This document shows positions 47,590-58,947 of a stretch of DNA of 64,000 bases, piece after piece. The notes beneath the pieces were generated by a model. It saw nothing but the letters and a program-made list of their open reading frames with translations, made no database searches and was not told the DNA's origin. The DNA is taken from assembly GCA_024138015.1 (NCBI GenBank), contig JAMXBB010000007.1, forward strand, positions 72,474,932 to 72,538,931. Reading direction: 5' to 3'. Each line of letters starts with the position of its first letter. Positions within the stretch are counted from its first letter, which is position 1. Origin of the DNA: Lumnitzera littorea (lineage: Eukaryota; Streptophyta; Magnoliopsida; Myrtales; Combretaceae). The position numbers were made by a program, and so were the translations under genes.

Positions 47590-48072
47590 TAGTGGCCAAA
47601 TGCAATATTGGAGGAGTAGTGCATGAGTTCTATTTAAGCCAAGGATTTGTAATGAAGGAAAGATAAGTCTGTGTGCCAAATGGTTCTATTAAGGGATTGC
47701 TTGTTTGAGAAGCCCATGGGGAGGCTTAATCAACCATTTTGGTCAAAAGAGAATTGCTGAGTTATTGAAAGCACACATCTATTAGCTTGGGATGATGAAG
47801 GATGCTTTATTTATTATAAATCTCTTTTTGCAAGAGATTGTGTGACTACATGGCGTTCAAAGGAGTATTGTATCCGATCATGATTCGAAGTACACAAGCT
47901 TCTTCTAGTAAACAGTATGGAAGAAGCTCGGTACTAAGCTTATGTTCAGTACTACTTGCCATCAGCAAACAAACGGCCAAATGCATGTTTTGAATAGAAT
48001 AGTAGGTAACTTCCTTCAAGCTACTATTAGGAAGAATCTACATGATTAGGACATATGCCTGCCATCATTGAG
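47590..48072 (+). pseudogene. element A integrase, N-terminal and core part (broken)
   Basis: A GGLxxHFG-like block lies near 47725 and a RDCVTTWRSK stretch near 47840. SIVSDHDSKYTSFF near 47872 contains the second catalytic Asp, and KLGTKLMFSTTCHQQTNGQ near 47930 comes before the catalytic Glu region. The gene is cut at 48072 by a minus-strand LTR. Confidence 0.75.
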
Positions 48073-49233
48073 TGTTGAGCCCTATTTCGGTTTTCTTTAA
48101 TTTAACCTATACTATGCGCAGCCCGCTTCATGTAAGTTATTTGACATAAAATTTAGGAAAACACATTTTGAAAAATAATTTGGAGTTACCAACCAATTAA
48201 ATTGGTAAAAAGTCAACACTAGCCTATAAATTTTCTAAAAAGTTAATTTTTTGAAAACTTTAACTAAAAAATCTAAATTCAAGAGTTAATCTATTAAGAC
48301 CAAGTCACCATGTAAAAATTAAAAGAACAACTAATAGGCCTTTATTTTTATAATTTTTTAGAAAAATGAAAAAGCATGCAAAGGATGTTAAAATGCATAA
48401 AAATGAATTTTTAATTATTTTTTATTACGAAATTTCCCTAAAAATGAAAAGAAAATAAAAATATTTTACAAATTTTATGGTTACTATGGAAGTGTCTACG
48501 TACTCATTAATCAAGATCAAACAAATCGTAATTCTCATTAATTTAAAAAATATTTAGTGCAATGACAAATTTTATTCATGAAAACGTGCTGGTTTTACAT
48601 TTTTTAATCATTTTATTTTTATTAAGAAAATCTTAAAAGAAACCATAGTTTTTATAATCCAATCTTGAAAAACCTTAACTTAAAAAAATTTAAATTTGAA
48701 TTTTTATTTAGAGAAAAACCTTTTCTATGTGATAAAAAAAATTAGAAAAAAAAAAACCTAAAGTGTTTTAATGCAATTTTCCATAAAGTATGCAATTAAT
48801 ATGGAAAACATACCTAAGATGCCTAAATTATGAAAAAGATATCTAACCACGGAAAGAAAAATATCTAAACCATAGAAAAAATACTTAAACTATAAAAAGG
48901 ATGCCTAACTGTAGAAAAGATACGATCCTACCATATCCTATCCTATCCTAATTTTCTAAGATATGCGACCTAATTGCAAATTCTATCCTAAAGATATGAA
49001 TTGTGATAAAAATATGCTATTTTATGAAAAAGGAAAAATATATATATATCAGTTTTTGGAGGATATGCAATTAAAAGAAATGCACTTTATTCAATATGCC
49101 AAAACTATTTTCTATAGTGAATATGCAACACATGTAGCACTACTAACATATGACAAGCAATATAAAATTCTGTAAATAAAAAAAAATCAAGTTAGTACAA
49201 ACTCAAAAAAATTAACAATTTAAACAAAACTAA

Positions 49234-49259
49234 TATTATATATATATATATATATATAT
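49234..49259. repeat. (TA)n microsatellite
   Basis: Thirteen TA units inside the first minus-strand LTR copy. Confidence 0.9.
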
Positions 49260-49636
49260 GACATGCATATGCTAAAAAAATGTCATAAATGTAATTAGTA
49301 AACAAACTAATAATCAACTATTATTAAAAAACGTGCACAAAAAAGTAACTAAGTTAGTATACTTATTATAATAATAAACCAAAATTAAAGAAAAAAAAAA
49401 AAAAAACCTACCACCTTTATACTAGTTGCAGGTTGGATTCAAGCAAAAGAAAAACTTATGGGTCGAGTTTATCTTGGTCGAGTCAGGCCGTCCTCTTCCT
49501 TCAATAGAAAACATCAATCCTAACTTCCTTTGATGGTCTCCGAACCACAAATCAAGCAGGAAATAGCAAACTTGTGAGACTCTTATTAACAAAAGGGAGT
49601 TTTTTGCTAATGCCTTGATGAATAGCAGTCACTAAG

Positions 49637-49637
49637 N
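49637..49637. other. ambiguous base (n)
   Basis: A single n precedes an A-run, so it is probably a sequencing ambiguity at a homopolymer. Confidence 0.95.
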
Positions 49638-51187
49638 AAAAAAAAAAAAAATTGATTAAAATGAATTAGATTAGCTTAGATTTGATAAGAAATCATCACA
49701 CCCTCTCTTCTACATCACTCACGGGCCATATCTGAACAATGAAGAAGGTGGTCACTTGCTATGTGCCTACCAACTAAGCTATTAGCTTTTTCTCAACATG
49801 ATAAACACTTAAAATACATTTAAATTGTTAACACTGGGCTAACTCTAATTGTTATTTTCAAACTTTGGCCAAATTTTCTCTAAAGTATACATGCTTAAAA
49901 ATTTTCAACACATTCTTAATTTAATAAACCCCAAGTCTTATTTTAATTAATCCGATTAAAATATTCAAATTTGAACAAAAAATCCATTTCATAAACTTAA
50001 ATACTAACCTTCGATTAAGAGTTAAGAAAAACTCAATTTTAAAATATATTTTGAAAATCCTTTAGAGTCACCATGCAACTGAAGTTGAGAAAAAGAAGAT
50101 TAGGTTAAATCGATTAGGTGGATTGATTTAACCTAGCCACTAGTCTGCTTAAAAATAAAATAAAAAAAAAAAAAAACCAACTTTTAGAAAAAGGTTCAAA
50201 AACTAAAAATTTTGGATCCGAAGGCTAATTTTCTAAACACTTAATAGGTACCGCTTTTTTAACTTTTCGATTTTAATTTCACTTTTCAATATACCCTTAT
50301 TTACAAACTATTCACATGTAACTAAATTAATTAAATTAAACAATTATTTACAAAATATGAAAAGAAGAAGAAGAAATTTTTCCATATTTTAAGTCAACCT
50401 GTATTTGCATACAAGTGCCTATACAACTACTATTCAAGATTAAACGTATGTAGTTCTTTTTGAAAAAATTTAACTAGGTTGATTTCTTTTAAATTTGGAA
50501 AGTGGCAAAGTTTACGTCTCTTAACTATTTCATTTTATTTAAGAAAAACACCTAAGGTAAAAAGGTCTTAATTTGGTGATTTTATTTTTAGAAAAATTCT
50601 AAAATATCCTAATTTTTGAAAAAAGGTCCATTTATTTTTATTTATTTGGAAAAAAAATTTTTCTAAGTGATAAAAATTTTAGAAAAATCCTAAAATACTT
50701 AAATACAACTTTCCACGATAGAAAAGATACATAAACCATAGAAAATATGCCTAATTATAGAAAAGAAACCTAAATCATGACAAAGATGTCTAAATCATAT
50801 AAAACATGCCTAAAAGAAAAGGATCCTAAATTGGTGTTTTACTTTTATAAAATTCTACAAGAAGTCTTAAGAGTTTAATTATTTTATTGGAAAAAAGGAT
50901 TTTTCTTTTTTTTATTATTTATTTTTATGATTCTCTTATTATTATTTTTTTTCCTTTTTTTTTAGTTACAATTACAATACATTACAAGAATAAATAAATA
51001 AAAATACAAAACACAAATCAAAACCAAAGCAGAGATAGACCAAGTTGAAGTTCGCACGGATTAGAGCTGGGTGCTGGAGTAGTCAAGTCGGGTTGGAAAG
51101 CTCTTACCATAGGAATTTCTATAACTTATCCTAGCTTAGAAAGCTCTAAGCATACATGAATCCTAGAAAGAGAAAAAGGGGCCATTT

Positions 51188-51211
51188 AGAGAGAGAGAGA
51201 GAGAGAGAGAG
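51188..51211. repeat. (AG)n microsatellite
   Basis: Twelve AG units in the LTR. Confidence 0.9.
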
Positions 51212-51483
51212 TGGCGTTATGAATGGATTTAAGTGATTATAAGTGATTAGTTGATGGTTTATAGTAAAATGGAATCCCCCTATTTATAGGTATTTTGGTC
51301 GAGTTAAGAATGAAAAATATTAAATGTAGTATGATTTTCTTTCATGTTTGAGCTAGGTGAACTTGGATAATATGTGATCCTAAATACAAAGTTGTGTATG
51401 GAAAACATAATTAACATGCACCAAGAATGTACCTATTATGTGTATGAGTGTGTCGAAGTCTGTCCAATGCATGTAGAAGTATG

Positions 51484-51650
51484 CCTTATGACATGGTGAC
51501 GATGTGGCGTGACATGGTGATAACATGGTAAGTGACGGTGACGATGTGACGGTGTGACGGTGACGATGTGACGGTGTGATGGTGACATGGCAAATAAGGT
51601 AGCATGACATGGCGATATGGCATGGTGACATGATAAATGACAATGACGTA
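51484..51650. repeat. GTGACGATG-type minisatellite
   Basis: A run of GTGACGGTGACGATGTGACG-like units of 8-10 bases, within the C/G-asymmetric part of an LTR. It makes the ORFs at 51380-51748 and 51486-51719 look coding when they are not. Confidence 0.75.
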
Positions 51651-51723
51651 TGTATTAATGAGGGATGGACAAGTATCCAAGTGTCCAAGTGAAAAGAAAA
51701 TAAAAGATGCATTTTGCACTTTT

Positions 51724-51812
51724 CATGAATTAAACCTAAGATCTCCAAGTCATATGCAATATCAAGTTAAAGTATGTTACTATCAAGCCGTTGGCCTGTG
51801 CCTTGTCCATAT
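51724..51812 (-). other. tRNA-like module in the LTR ending at 52075
   Basis: Minus strand starts GGCACAGGCCAACGGCTTGA and has a B-box-like AGGTTTAATTC. It lies about 263 bases from the LTR start. A further piece (TAGCTTAGTTGGTAGGCAC, minus, near 49785) may be the module of the other LTR copy. Confidence 0.45.
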
Positions 51813-52079
51813 ATGGATCAGGTTAACTTGAATTAGATTCAAATCTAAGTCCAGGCTCAATATCCCTTTTCTCTTTTAATTATTTAAGGCCCTAAAAAAT
51901 ACTGAGGTTAAATTAAAAAAAAATTATACTCTATTTAAACTATTTTACTATTAATTTTTTTTGTACTTTTCTAAACTTTTTACTTTTTGTGTTTTTTCTA
52001 AATTAAGACCCTTTACCCTATTCTAAAAACTTTAAAATTATAGGGGGGAGGCGCGCGCAAAAATGAGGTGTCTATATAA

Positions 52080-52380
52080 GACAATGGCCCAATAGAGAGA
52101 GCAAGGAAGATGTGGTAAAAGGTGAGTTATTTACAACCCAGGAGACCTTATTTAGATTCACCTCAACAAGGAGTGATTCCAAAGGAAGAAAACGACCAAG
52201 TTATCTCCCAGGTTAAATGACCCTTTCAAGATCCTTCGATATATCAATGACAATGTCTATGAGTTAAAGCTACCAAAATGATATAAAGTGTCTCCTACTT
52301 TCAATGTCGCTAACCTATGTATCGAAAGAAGAAGAAGACAACCAAGATTTAAGGGCAATTCTTCAAGAACCCTAAGGAAC
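52080..52380 (+). pseudogene. element A integrase, C-terminal part (broken)
   Basis: After the nested LTR the reading resumes with a basic YNPGDLI stretch, then LSPRLNDPFKILRYINDNVY and KVSPTFNVANLC. This is the usual C-terminal end of such integrases. About 250 bases between the two parts are missing. The 3' LTR follows directly. Confidence 0.75.
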
Positions 52381-53245
52381 TAATGGATTTTCAACCTTCG
52401 GACTCATCACTCACGTTGTCTTTGAGGCCCCCAATGTCTCACCAAGAGGATTCTCTCTTGCTAGCATGTTGAGGATGAGCTCCAGTACATGGAAGAGTTG
52501 TGGAAGAACTCCCTCAAGTCTTAACTTGGACACATTCTGCTTTACTCGGACTCTTGCCCAGTTACCAACCTGCAAATGCGGTATCTAAGGTCTCTATACG
52601 CAAAGCTCTACTCTTCCAACTTACCAAACTATAGCCTCCTTCAATCGCCTCGACGGCTACAAGCATAACTCACTAGTAGCAACTCCAACATCAGCTCCAC
52701 TCAATCACAACACCCCAAGATCCCAAAATATGAACTTATTGACAGGTAGCCACTTGTCCCCTACATTTCTAACATTTGTACTATATTTCCTTTTGTCCTT
52801 TATCTTATTTACCCTTTCATATATACTAAGAATATTTTTCTTACATTATCCTTTATGTAATTTTCCATTATTATATTGTTGCCCTAGAGAACTTATTATA
52901 AATAGTCCTTTTTACTATAGCTACAATTATATTATACCTTACAAGTTAATGAACTTCTTGTTTTTGTGAGATACACTTCTTCGAGTACATCCCTTTCTTA
53001 CACTCTTATCTAATTTTGCCGAGTAACTCGAGATTAGTGGTGAGTGGATCTTAGTATTAGCTTATGCATCATATTAGGTGAAATACTAATTCGTGTTCGT
53101 TAGGGCGTTATGTCCTCTGAGTAGCTTCATAAGCTACTGTGTTTATTGACTTATCCATTACTTCATTCTTTGAGACCTCAAAGGATCCACTATTACTACT
53201 TCTTACGATAAGCTCTAGTGATCAACTAAGCTCTTAAGTACATTA
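52381..53245 (+). repeat. element A 3' LTR
   Basis: Starts TAATGGATTTTCAACC (TG changed to TA) after the purine-rich AAGGAAC, and ends AAGTACATTA, 865 bp. TATA box at 52897-52904. Confidence 0.87.
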
Positions 53246-53250
53246 GTTCT

Positions 53251-53351
53251 GCCATCCTTTCCACAGTCATTTCTAAAGAGCGGAATCTCAACTTGGTAAG
53301 ATTAGTGATCTCGGGGTTGTTATTGTCATCGTCTTCTGCTTTAGTTGCCAT
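53251..53351 (-). pseudogene. element B gag, N-terminal piece
   Basis: Starts at 53351 with MATKAEDDNNNPEITNLTKL and runs open to the insertion point of element A. Joining it to 38543 through one copy of the GTTCT duplication keeps the frame open across the seam, which shows that A interrupted this gene. Confidence 0.75.
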
Positions 53352-53639
53352 TATGGTCTAAGAGCGAGTTTTGATTGGACTCCTTTGAAAGACTTGACAT
53401 TTAGGAGTTATTTTGAAACCTAATGAGAGCACTTGACAAAAAGTTAGCACATATGTAAATTTTTCTAGAAAAAGAGTATAAATGTACAAATGCAAAAATG
53501 TATGGCACACAGATGTAGAGAAATTTAAATTGGTAAGAGACCTTTAATGTGGCAAAAGATAACTAACTTTTATTAATATTTTCAATTAAGAAGCTTTACA
53601 TCACTTATTACATTCAAAGAAAAGTTCCTCAAAGGAAAA

Positions 53640-55082
53640 AAAAAAAAAACTATATCCTATTCTTCTTGTTGCTATTGGATTCGACTTGTGCCATCTTCCT
53701 CTTCTGAATCTTAGGAGCCTCCACCTCCTTGCTCTTACTTCTAACTTTCATGAGTTGTGCTTCTAGAGGCTTTATCTTCTAGAGAAATTCTTTACATCAA
53801 GCTTTCAATTTCTACTCTCTTTCACCTACTTTCTCTGGTATAGCTTTAACTTGGACCTCTTTTTTCTCCTTTGCCTCTTCCATATCCCATAGTTTTTGTA
53901 GTTGGCGATGGAGAAATCCTTTGGTTGTTTAAGTTCTACCAAGTATCCCTTTGGTAGTAAGGGTAGTCCTCCTTTTACACTGAAGAGCTTCAAAGCTTAG
54001 AAGCTTAGTTACCTTGTCAACCACTAGAAGGTCATGAAAGTCAAGTGAAACAGGCTCTGATAATGGCCTTAGAGTCATGTTCTAAATAGGTCCATTAGCT
54101 AGAATGTACACAGGATAGAGGTTGAAGCAGATTAGAGGTACTGCTTTGAAACCTTCACATTCTTTTACCATTTCATTACTCGAAAACCATCTAGGTGTCC
54201 AAAGTAGTTCCTTAGCTTTCATGCCTTGAAAATATTGAACCTAGTAACAAGTAGCTATATTTTCAGGCAACTTGATTCGCTCTGCAAATGACTTGATGAG
54301 ATCGTATCATTCAATAAACTCAACTCGGTTGAAATCGAGTTGGTAGCCTCTCATATGTTTGATGAACCAAACCAAAATCAAGGCCATGCTAGTCTTTAGA
54401 TCTCCATGTTTCCGTCTCTCAAGGTGATTTAGTGAATAGATTTGTTTAGCCAGGAGGGCGAGTACATACGACTTCCTTCTAAGAAACTAGGTTACCATTT
54501 TTGCAACTCTGAAGTGAACTCGGTGTTTTTCATTTGGGAATAGGATGGTACAGAAGGCTACCAAGATATAGGCTTTGACTCGATGATGGTGACAAGTTTC
54601 TAAGTTTGTACAAAAAATGTCTAACTTTTCTTTGTGCTTCAACTCAATAAATAACCAATTGATGATGTCATCCATCTAAATAGTCTTCTCTTGAACCAAA
54701 ATCCGATTTATCTTGGCCTTTCTAACTCCTAGTAACCTACTAAAGATCTTAGTGCAGCAACTTCAAGGTTTGAAACACAGATATCATTGGTAATAGTTGG
54801 AGCCCAAAGTAATTGGGTGTACTCTTCAATTTTTAGACTTAGCCGATGTGGACCAAAGCAAAAAGCAACAACTTCGGGCTCCCAGAAATATACTAAGGCT
54901 CGTATCAAAGTAATATTCACAGCAACCTTTTGTAGAAACAATACAAGTCCAATCTTGCTTTTGATGAATTCCTATTTATTTAGGCCAAAATGCCGGAACT
55001 AAGTCCGGAATGGTTTTTTAGGCCCATGAGGGAGGTAAACATAGATTTCTTCAAAAGCAGTCTAAGTTGATATAACCATGTT
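53640..55082 (-). pseudogene. element B ORF1, upstream of gag (broken)
   Basis: Minus-strand frames read FLQKVAVNITLIRALVYFWE and FCFGPHRLSLKIEEYTQLLW (54941-54729), then VAFCTILFPNEKHRVHFRVA (54675-54487), then LERRKHGDLKTSMALILVWF and MKAKELLWTPRWFSSNEMVK. This resembles the plant DUF7745 / mobile-domain-like proteins as I recall them. An extra ORF before gag is a mark of Ogre elements, but its role is unknown. A Lys-rich C-terminal part follows. Several stops and at least two frameshifts break it. Confidence 0.65.
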
Positions 55083-55620
55083 TACAAAATACAAAATTAC
55101 AATTAAAGCCTATTCTAAACTTTACACATAATCTTTACAGGGGAAAATTATAAGAATGATTACAAGGGAAGAATACAAGGATAAAAGAAAAATACAGGGA
55201 AAAATACAACTCTACAATTATAATTCTTCATTTGGACGTTACGAATCCTAGCCAATCTTTTAAAAAAGGCTTCATGCATGCAAAATGGTGAGTTAAGGGC
55301 CTCAAGTTAAGTGTAGTAGCCCAATTAGCCTCAGAAGGTAGTTACCCCTCAACATCTTAAACTTACATAATGGCTCCCCTCTTAAAGTCTTAGGATAGCC
55401 TAGTTTTGACCATATCAACCACATGTAAGATTTAGAAAATAAACCCGCTAGTAAGAATACCCTAAAGGTCGCTGCAACAAACAAGTTAATACAACTACTT
55501 ATATTTTACATAAAAATGGAAAAGGAAAGGAAAATTTACATGAATAATTTACAAATAAACTTAGATATTTTTATTTAAAAAAATCCTGATTTCGAAAAAG
55601 TCAAGTGGCTAACCCTCTTG
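55083..55620 (-). other. element B leader between primer site and ORF1, no gene seen
   Basis: An open frame at 55484-55302 has no recognisable domain. Otherwise nothing is seen. Confidence 0.45.
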
Positions 55621-55623
55621 ACA

Positions 55624-55643
55624 TCCTAGTAAAGTCACCAAGT
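55624..55643 (-). other. element B primer binding site, tRNA-Arg type
   Basis: Minus strand reads ACTTGGTGACTTTACTAGGA just after the 5' LTR end. TGGTGACTTTACTAGGA resembles TGGCGACTCCACTGGGGA with C-to-T and G-to-A changes, the site that I recall pairs with tRNA-Arg in Ogre elements. Confidence 0.55.
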
Positions 55644-58600
55644 TATCGAGCTTGATTTTTCAATTTTTATATTTTCCTTGTTCCGATTAATATTAAACCC
55701 TAATCCATTTAATATTAACCCTTGACTAAGGAATAAGGAAAATTTTGGATTTCTGTTTAAATTGAAAATTGTTTAAAGTCACCATTCGACCGTAATAGGG
55801 AAAAGAAATTAGTTGTAAGCAATTGGGCGGATTTTTTACAACTCAACCACTAGTCTTTGATAAAATTAATTTTAATAAAACCAGAGATTTCTAAATTTGG
55901 GGGCTACCTTATTAAACCCTAATGGATATAACTTTTAATTTTCCAAAATTAGGTTTAATTTCCAAGGTTACCCTTTCTTTTTTTACAAAGCTCATTCACA
56001 AATAAATAAAGGAAATTGTATTTATTTTACAAAAATAGGGAATTGGAGATATAATTTACAAAAATGGGAAAAAAAAAATTTTTGCAAATTTTACGTCCCC
56101 CTAGAGGTGCCTATTTACTTGCCAGTTGAGATCAAACGTTCACATTTCATTCCAAAAACTTTAGCGTATTAGTTTGTTTTAATTTTGAAAATCCATTGGT
56201 TATATGTTTTCAATCCATTTATTTTATTTAAAGAAAATTCTAAAAGGGTCCAAAGTTAGGATTTTTTTTTTTGTTTTTAAAATTATAGAAAAGGTTCCTA
56301 ATCTTAGAAATGATTAGTTAAATTTTACCCTTTTAAAAAAATTCTAGGTGATAAAATACACTTTTTTAATTTTTTTGTCTATTTTTTCATTTTTTGACAA
56401 ATCCCTTGGAGATAATAATGCTTTTATTAAAAGGCCTCTCTTTTCCCCTTCTTTTTTTTAATTTTTTTATGAATAACCCATAAAACAAATGAAGGAAAAT
56501 ATAACACTAAAAAAAATAAACAATAAAAAAAAAATGAAGTGGTCAAACCAAAACAAAGAGGATGAGACCCATTTTTATTCAGAAGCATACAAGCCGATGA
56601 AGCTCAAATCCAGTTTAGGTCAATCACCAAGAAATTATGTCGCGACTGGGGAATGCGGCAACATAAGGATGCCATGGGGATGATTTCGAATGTCCTTTTA
56701 AGCAGGTAAACACCTTTTTGTGTGACTTAGATTAGGGATTAGGGGTCTTGTACTAACGCCGGATGATAAGGCATGGTCCGTGAAGGTGTGCTATGGCAGT
56801 AAAGTGACAGTGGTCATGTAGTAGGATTCAAATGTTAAGTTACTGTAATTGCATATTGAGGGTGGAATGGTTGTTCACTGTGTTGGTTTGAGGGTATGAG
56901 TGTGAATGGCGTCAGGTTTGTTGTAGTTGTCTTATATACGTATTGTGTGGTGTTTAGGGTGACCAGTTATTTAAGCAAGAGAAAGGAGTCAAGGATGTTG
57001 TTGATTGGATAGTCAGAGGCTTAAGTGGAGTTGTGCGGAAGTGGTGGAGGGGTAGTAATAGGAATAAGGCTATTAGGCCTTTGACTTACAACCAAGCCAA
57101 GGATTGGAAGACTTGGTAAGGTGGATTCTTCTACACTAGCTGACTCTTGCTAAAGGGGAGTACTTATTTGTGAAGTCACTCTATATGCCTAGCTAAATGA
57201 CTACCTATCTCTTTGAAGTGTACCGAGTTGTTGATTATCAAAGAACAGCCAAACCTTACATGATTACTTACTTGCACCCGAGTCGACCAATGACTCAACA
57301 TTCTCCTTATCGATAAGCCGAGAGAGAGAGAGACTGAATTAATCCTTATCCACTCTTACTTAGACAAGCAAAAGCAACCTGACCATACACTTTTATTCGC
57401 ATCCTCTAATGGCCTTGCCAACGTATCATTGCCACGTGTACAGAACCACATGTAGAATTTGCTCCACTAATCATTACTTTTCTTGAATATTCATTTTACC
57501 CTTTTGTATTCTTGTACGTTACTTTTTTAAGGTAATACCCTTTTTTGTCTTTTCCCTTTTAGACAAGTTGCCCTAACTTTTAAGTATAAATACCCTTTGT
57601 AATTGTAGCTATAATGAGTAGATTGAAATTTATACACTTGACATTTTGTCCTCTCATAAACACTACCTATTTACATTCATTTTACTCTTATCCTAACCCT
57701 TAAGCAAGGCTAGGTAGCAAATAACCTCACCGGACCAATTCGAACGTCATATCGGATTGTGCTATGAGTCCTTAGAAGTACCATTGGTGCGTTATATCCT
57801 TTGAAACTATTCGTGAGTTTTGCTTACTTTTCACTCACTCTCTCATTCCTTCGTACATTTCTCCTTCATCTCTTCAAGCTTTCGACAAGCTTGAACCCAT
57901 CCAGCGATTGGCCTTATCTGTTCTTAGTCATGGCTTGCATCAAGTAGGTTCAGGTGTAGGCACTACCGTATATATTTAGAGGATGCTAGTGCTTCGCAAG
58001 TGGTGTAGTCAATTGGAGGCTATTGGCATTAGGTAGTTGCTGGGTTCGGTTAATGGGGGTTTGGTAGTAAGCATTGTTTGGCCGATGTTATATGAGTAGT
58101 GGTCGCTACAATGGCTATAGAGAATGGTGGCCATGTATAGTGTGTTATGATTAAGGTACAAGATGACAAGCAAGTCAGAATCGGGTTATCACGTATTCAT
58201 TTTTTTTCTATTGCAATGCCATCCTTATTTATAAAACTCCAAATTAAATCTTGTAAACAATTCTAGATGACATCAAATCCCCTTAGATAAGATTTAATCT
58301 AGATTTGAATCTCTACAAATCTTCATTTTATTGGATTTAATAATGTCATCACTAGATTTATGATTTTCATCAACTATTTAGTCATAATTCTATTAAATCC
58401 ATGTAAAAACAATATGAATCTGAACAGGTATGTTGTTGGATTCGGGTTTTAGAAACTTGAATGTCCTCTTCTTTTCTATTTGTTCCCTCCGAAAAAACTA
58501 GGGAAAAGGATGATGAGGGTCACCTGCAAAGCACGTGACCCACGTGCACACACCTAGGCTTAGGTGCACTATGGGTCGATTTGGCCCCAATTACGTGATA

Positions 58601-58947
58601 AGGCTTCTAACTCTATTGTGAATCGGCTAATCTCTTTTTTGTTTTTTTTGTTTTAAACGAATAAATAAGTAACAACACTAAACCTAGTCCCAACCTAAAA
58701 GTGAACTCTAAATTGACTAAAGCGCATTAATTAATTTAAGCTCGAACAAGGTTCAAAGATGACTCTTAACTGCTAAATCTAACTTTATCTGACCCTAAAA
58801 ATGACCTATGGCTAACAATTCATAACTCTTCTTTTTTATTTTTCTCCAATTTTTAATTTTTTAATTTTCCTTAATTTTCTAAAGGACCCTTTTCTTTTAT
58901 TAAAAAAAAAACTCTAAATTATAGGAGGCAAAAATGAGGTGTTTACA
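55644..58947 (-). repeat. element B 5' LTR, split by a C-family solo LTR
   Basis: It starts (58947) TGTAAACACCTCATTTTTGC and ends TCGATA at 55644. Without the insertion at 57056-57947 it is 2412 bp, against 2432 for the 3' LTR. A TATA box lies on the minus strand at 58233-58226. Confidence 0.87.
57056..57942 (+). mobile_element. solo LTR of the element C family, in element B 5' LTR
   Basis: Starts TAATAGGAATAAGGCTATTA and ends GGCTTGCATCA; it aligns with both C LTRs in reverse. Flanks are GGTAG (57051-57055) and AGTAG (57943-57947), a duplication with one change. Length 887 bp. A TATA box TATAAATA lies at 57585-57592. The B LTR aligns with 25525-27956 on both sides of it. Confidence 0.85.

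Larger units (their letters stand above)
48073..52075 (-). mobile_element. two joined or nested Ogre/TAT-type LTRs in element A integrase
   Basis: The plus-left end TGTTGAGCCC and the right end GGTGTCTATA are proper LTR termini in minus orientation, but the span is 4.0 kb against 2.2-2.7 kb for one LTR. The AATATT/GAGTCACC 3'-end block appears twice, near 48120-48330 and 49900-50160, as do the AAAAGATGCCTAAACCATAG arrays (48800-48930, 50715-50820). So two copies are present; the first lacks its 5' end near 49830. The flanks TTGAG and TAAGA do not match, and integrase sequence is missing, so a deletion occurred. Confidence 0.65.
38544..53245 (+). mobile_element. element A: Ty3/Gypsy retrotransposon, inserted in element B gag, with nested LTRs
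   Basis: LTRs lie at 38544-39459 and 52381-53245, and the exact duplication GTTCT at 38539-38543 and 53246-53250. The order is primer site, gag, protease, RT, RNase H, integrase on plus. Without nested insertions it is about 6.1 kb, near element C in size and related to it in gag and pol motifs. Insertions inside are 41378-43369, 43585-46145 and 48073-52075. About 80% of bases match between its two LTRs over a 70-base stretch compared by eye. All frames are broken. Confidence 0.88.
25525..58947 (-). mobile_element. element B: complete Ogre/TAT-type Ty3/Gypsy retrotransposon with nested insertions
   Basis: The outer ends are flanked by exact ACCAT duplications at 25520-25524 and 58948-58952. 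Minus-strand order: 5' LTR, tRNA-Arg-like primer site, ORF1, gag, protease, RT, RNase H, second (archaeal-type) RNase H, integrase, tandem-repeat zone, polypurine tract, 3' LTR. ORF1 upstream of gag and the second RNase H are marks of the TAT/Ogre lineage. Native length without insertions is about 15.6 kb. Insertions are a solo LTR (31859-34066), element A (38544-53245) and a C-family solo LTR (57056-57942). All genes are broken. Confidence 0.88.

Noticed and set aside
51380..51748. Minus-strand ORFs of 122 and 77 codons
   Set aside because: They are translations of a GTGACG-type minisatellite in an LTR.
48068..52080. Target duplication around 48073-52075
   Set aside because: TTGAG and TAAGA do not match, and part of integrase is missing; no duplication can be claimed.
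52080..52380. Chromodomain at the end of element A integrase (also looked for in B and C)
   Set aside because: After FNVANL the sequence goes directly into the LTR; no chromodomain motif was seen.
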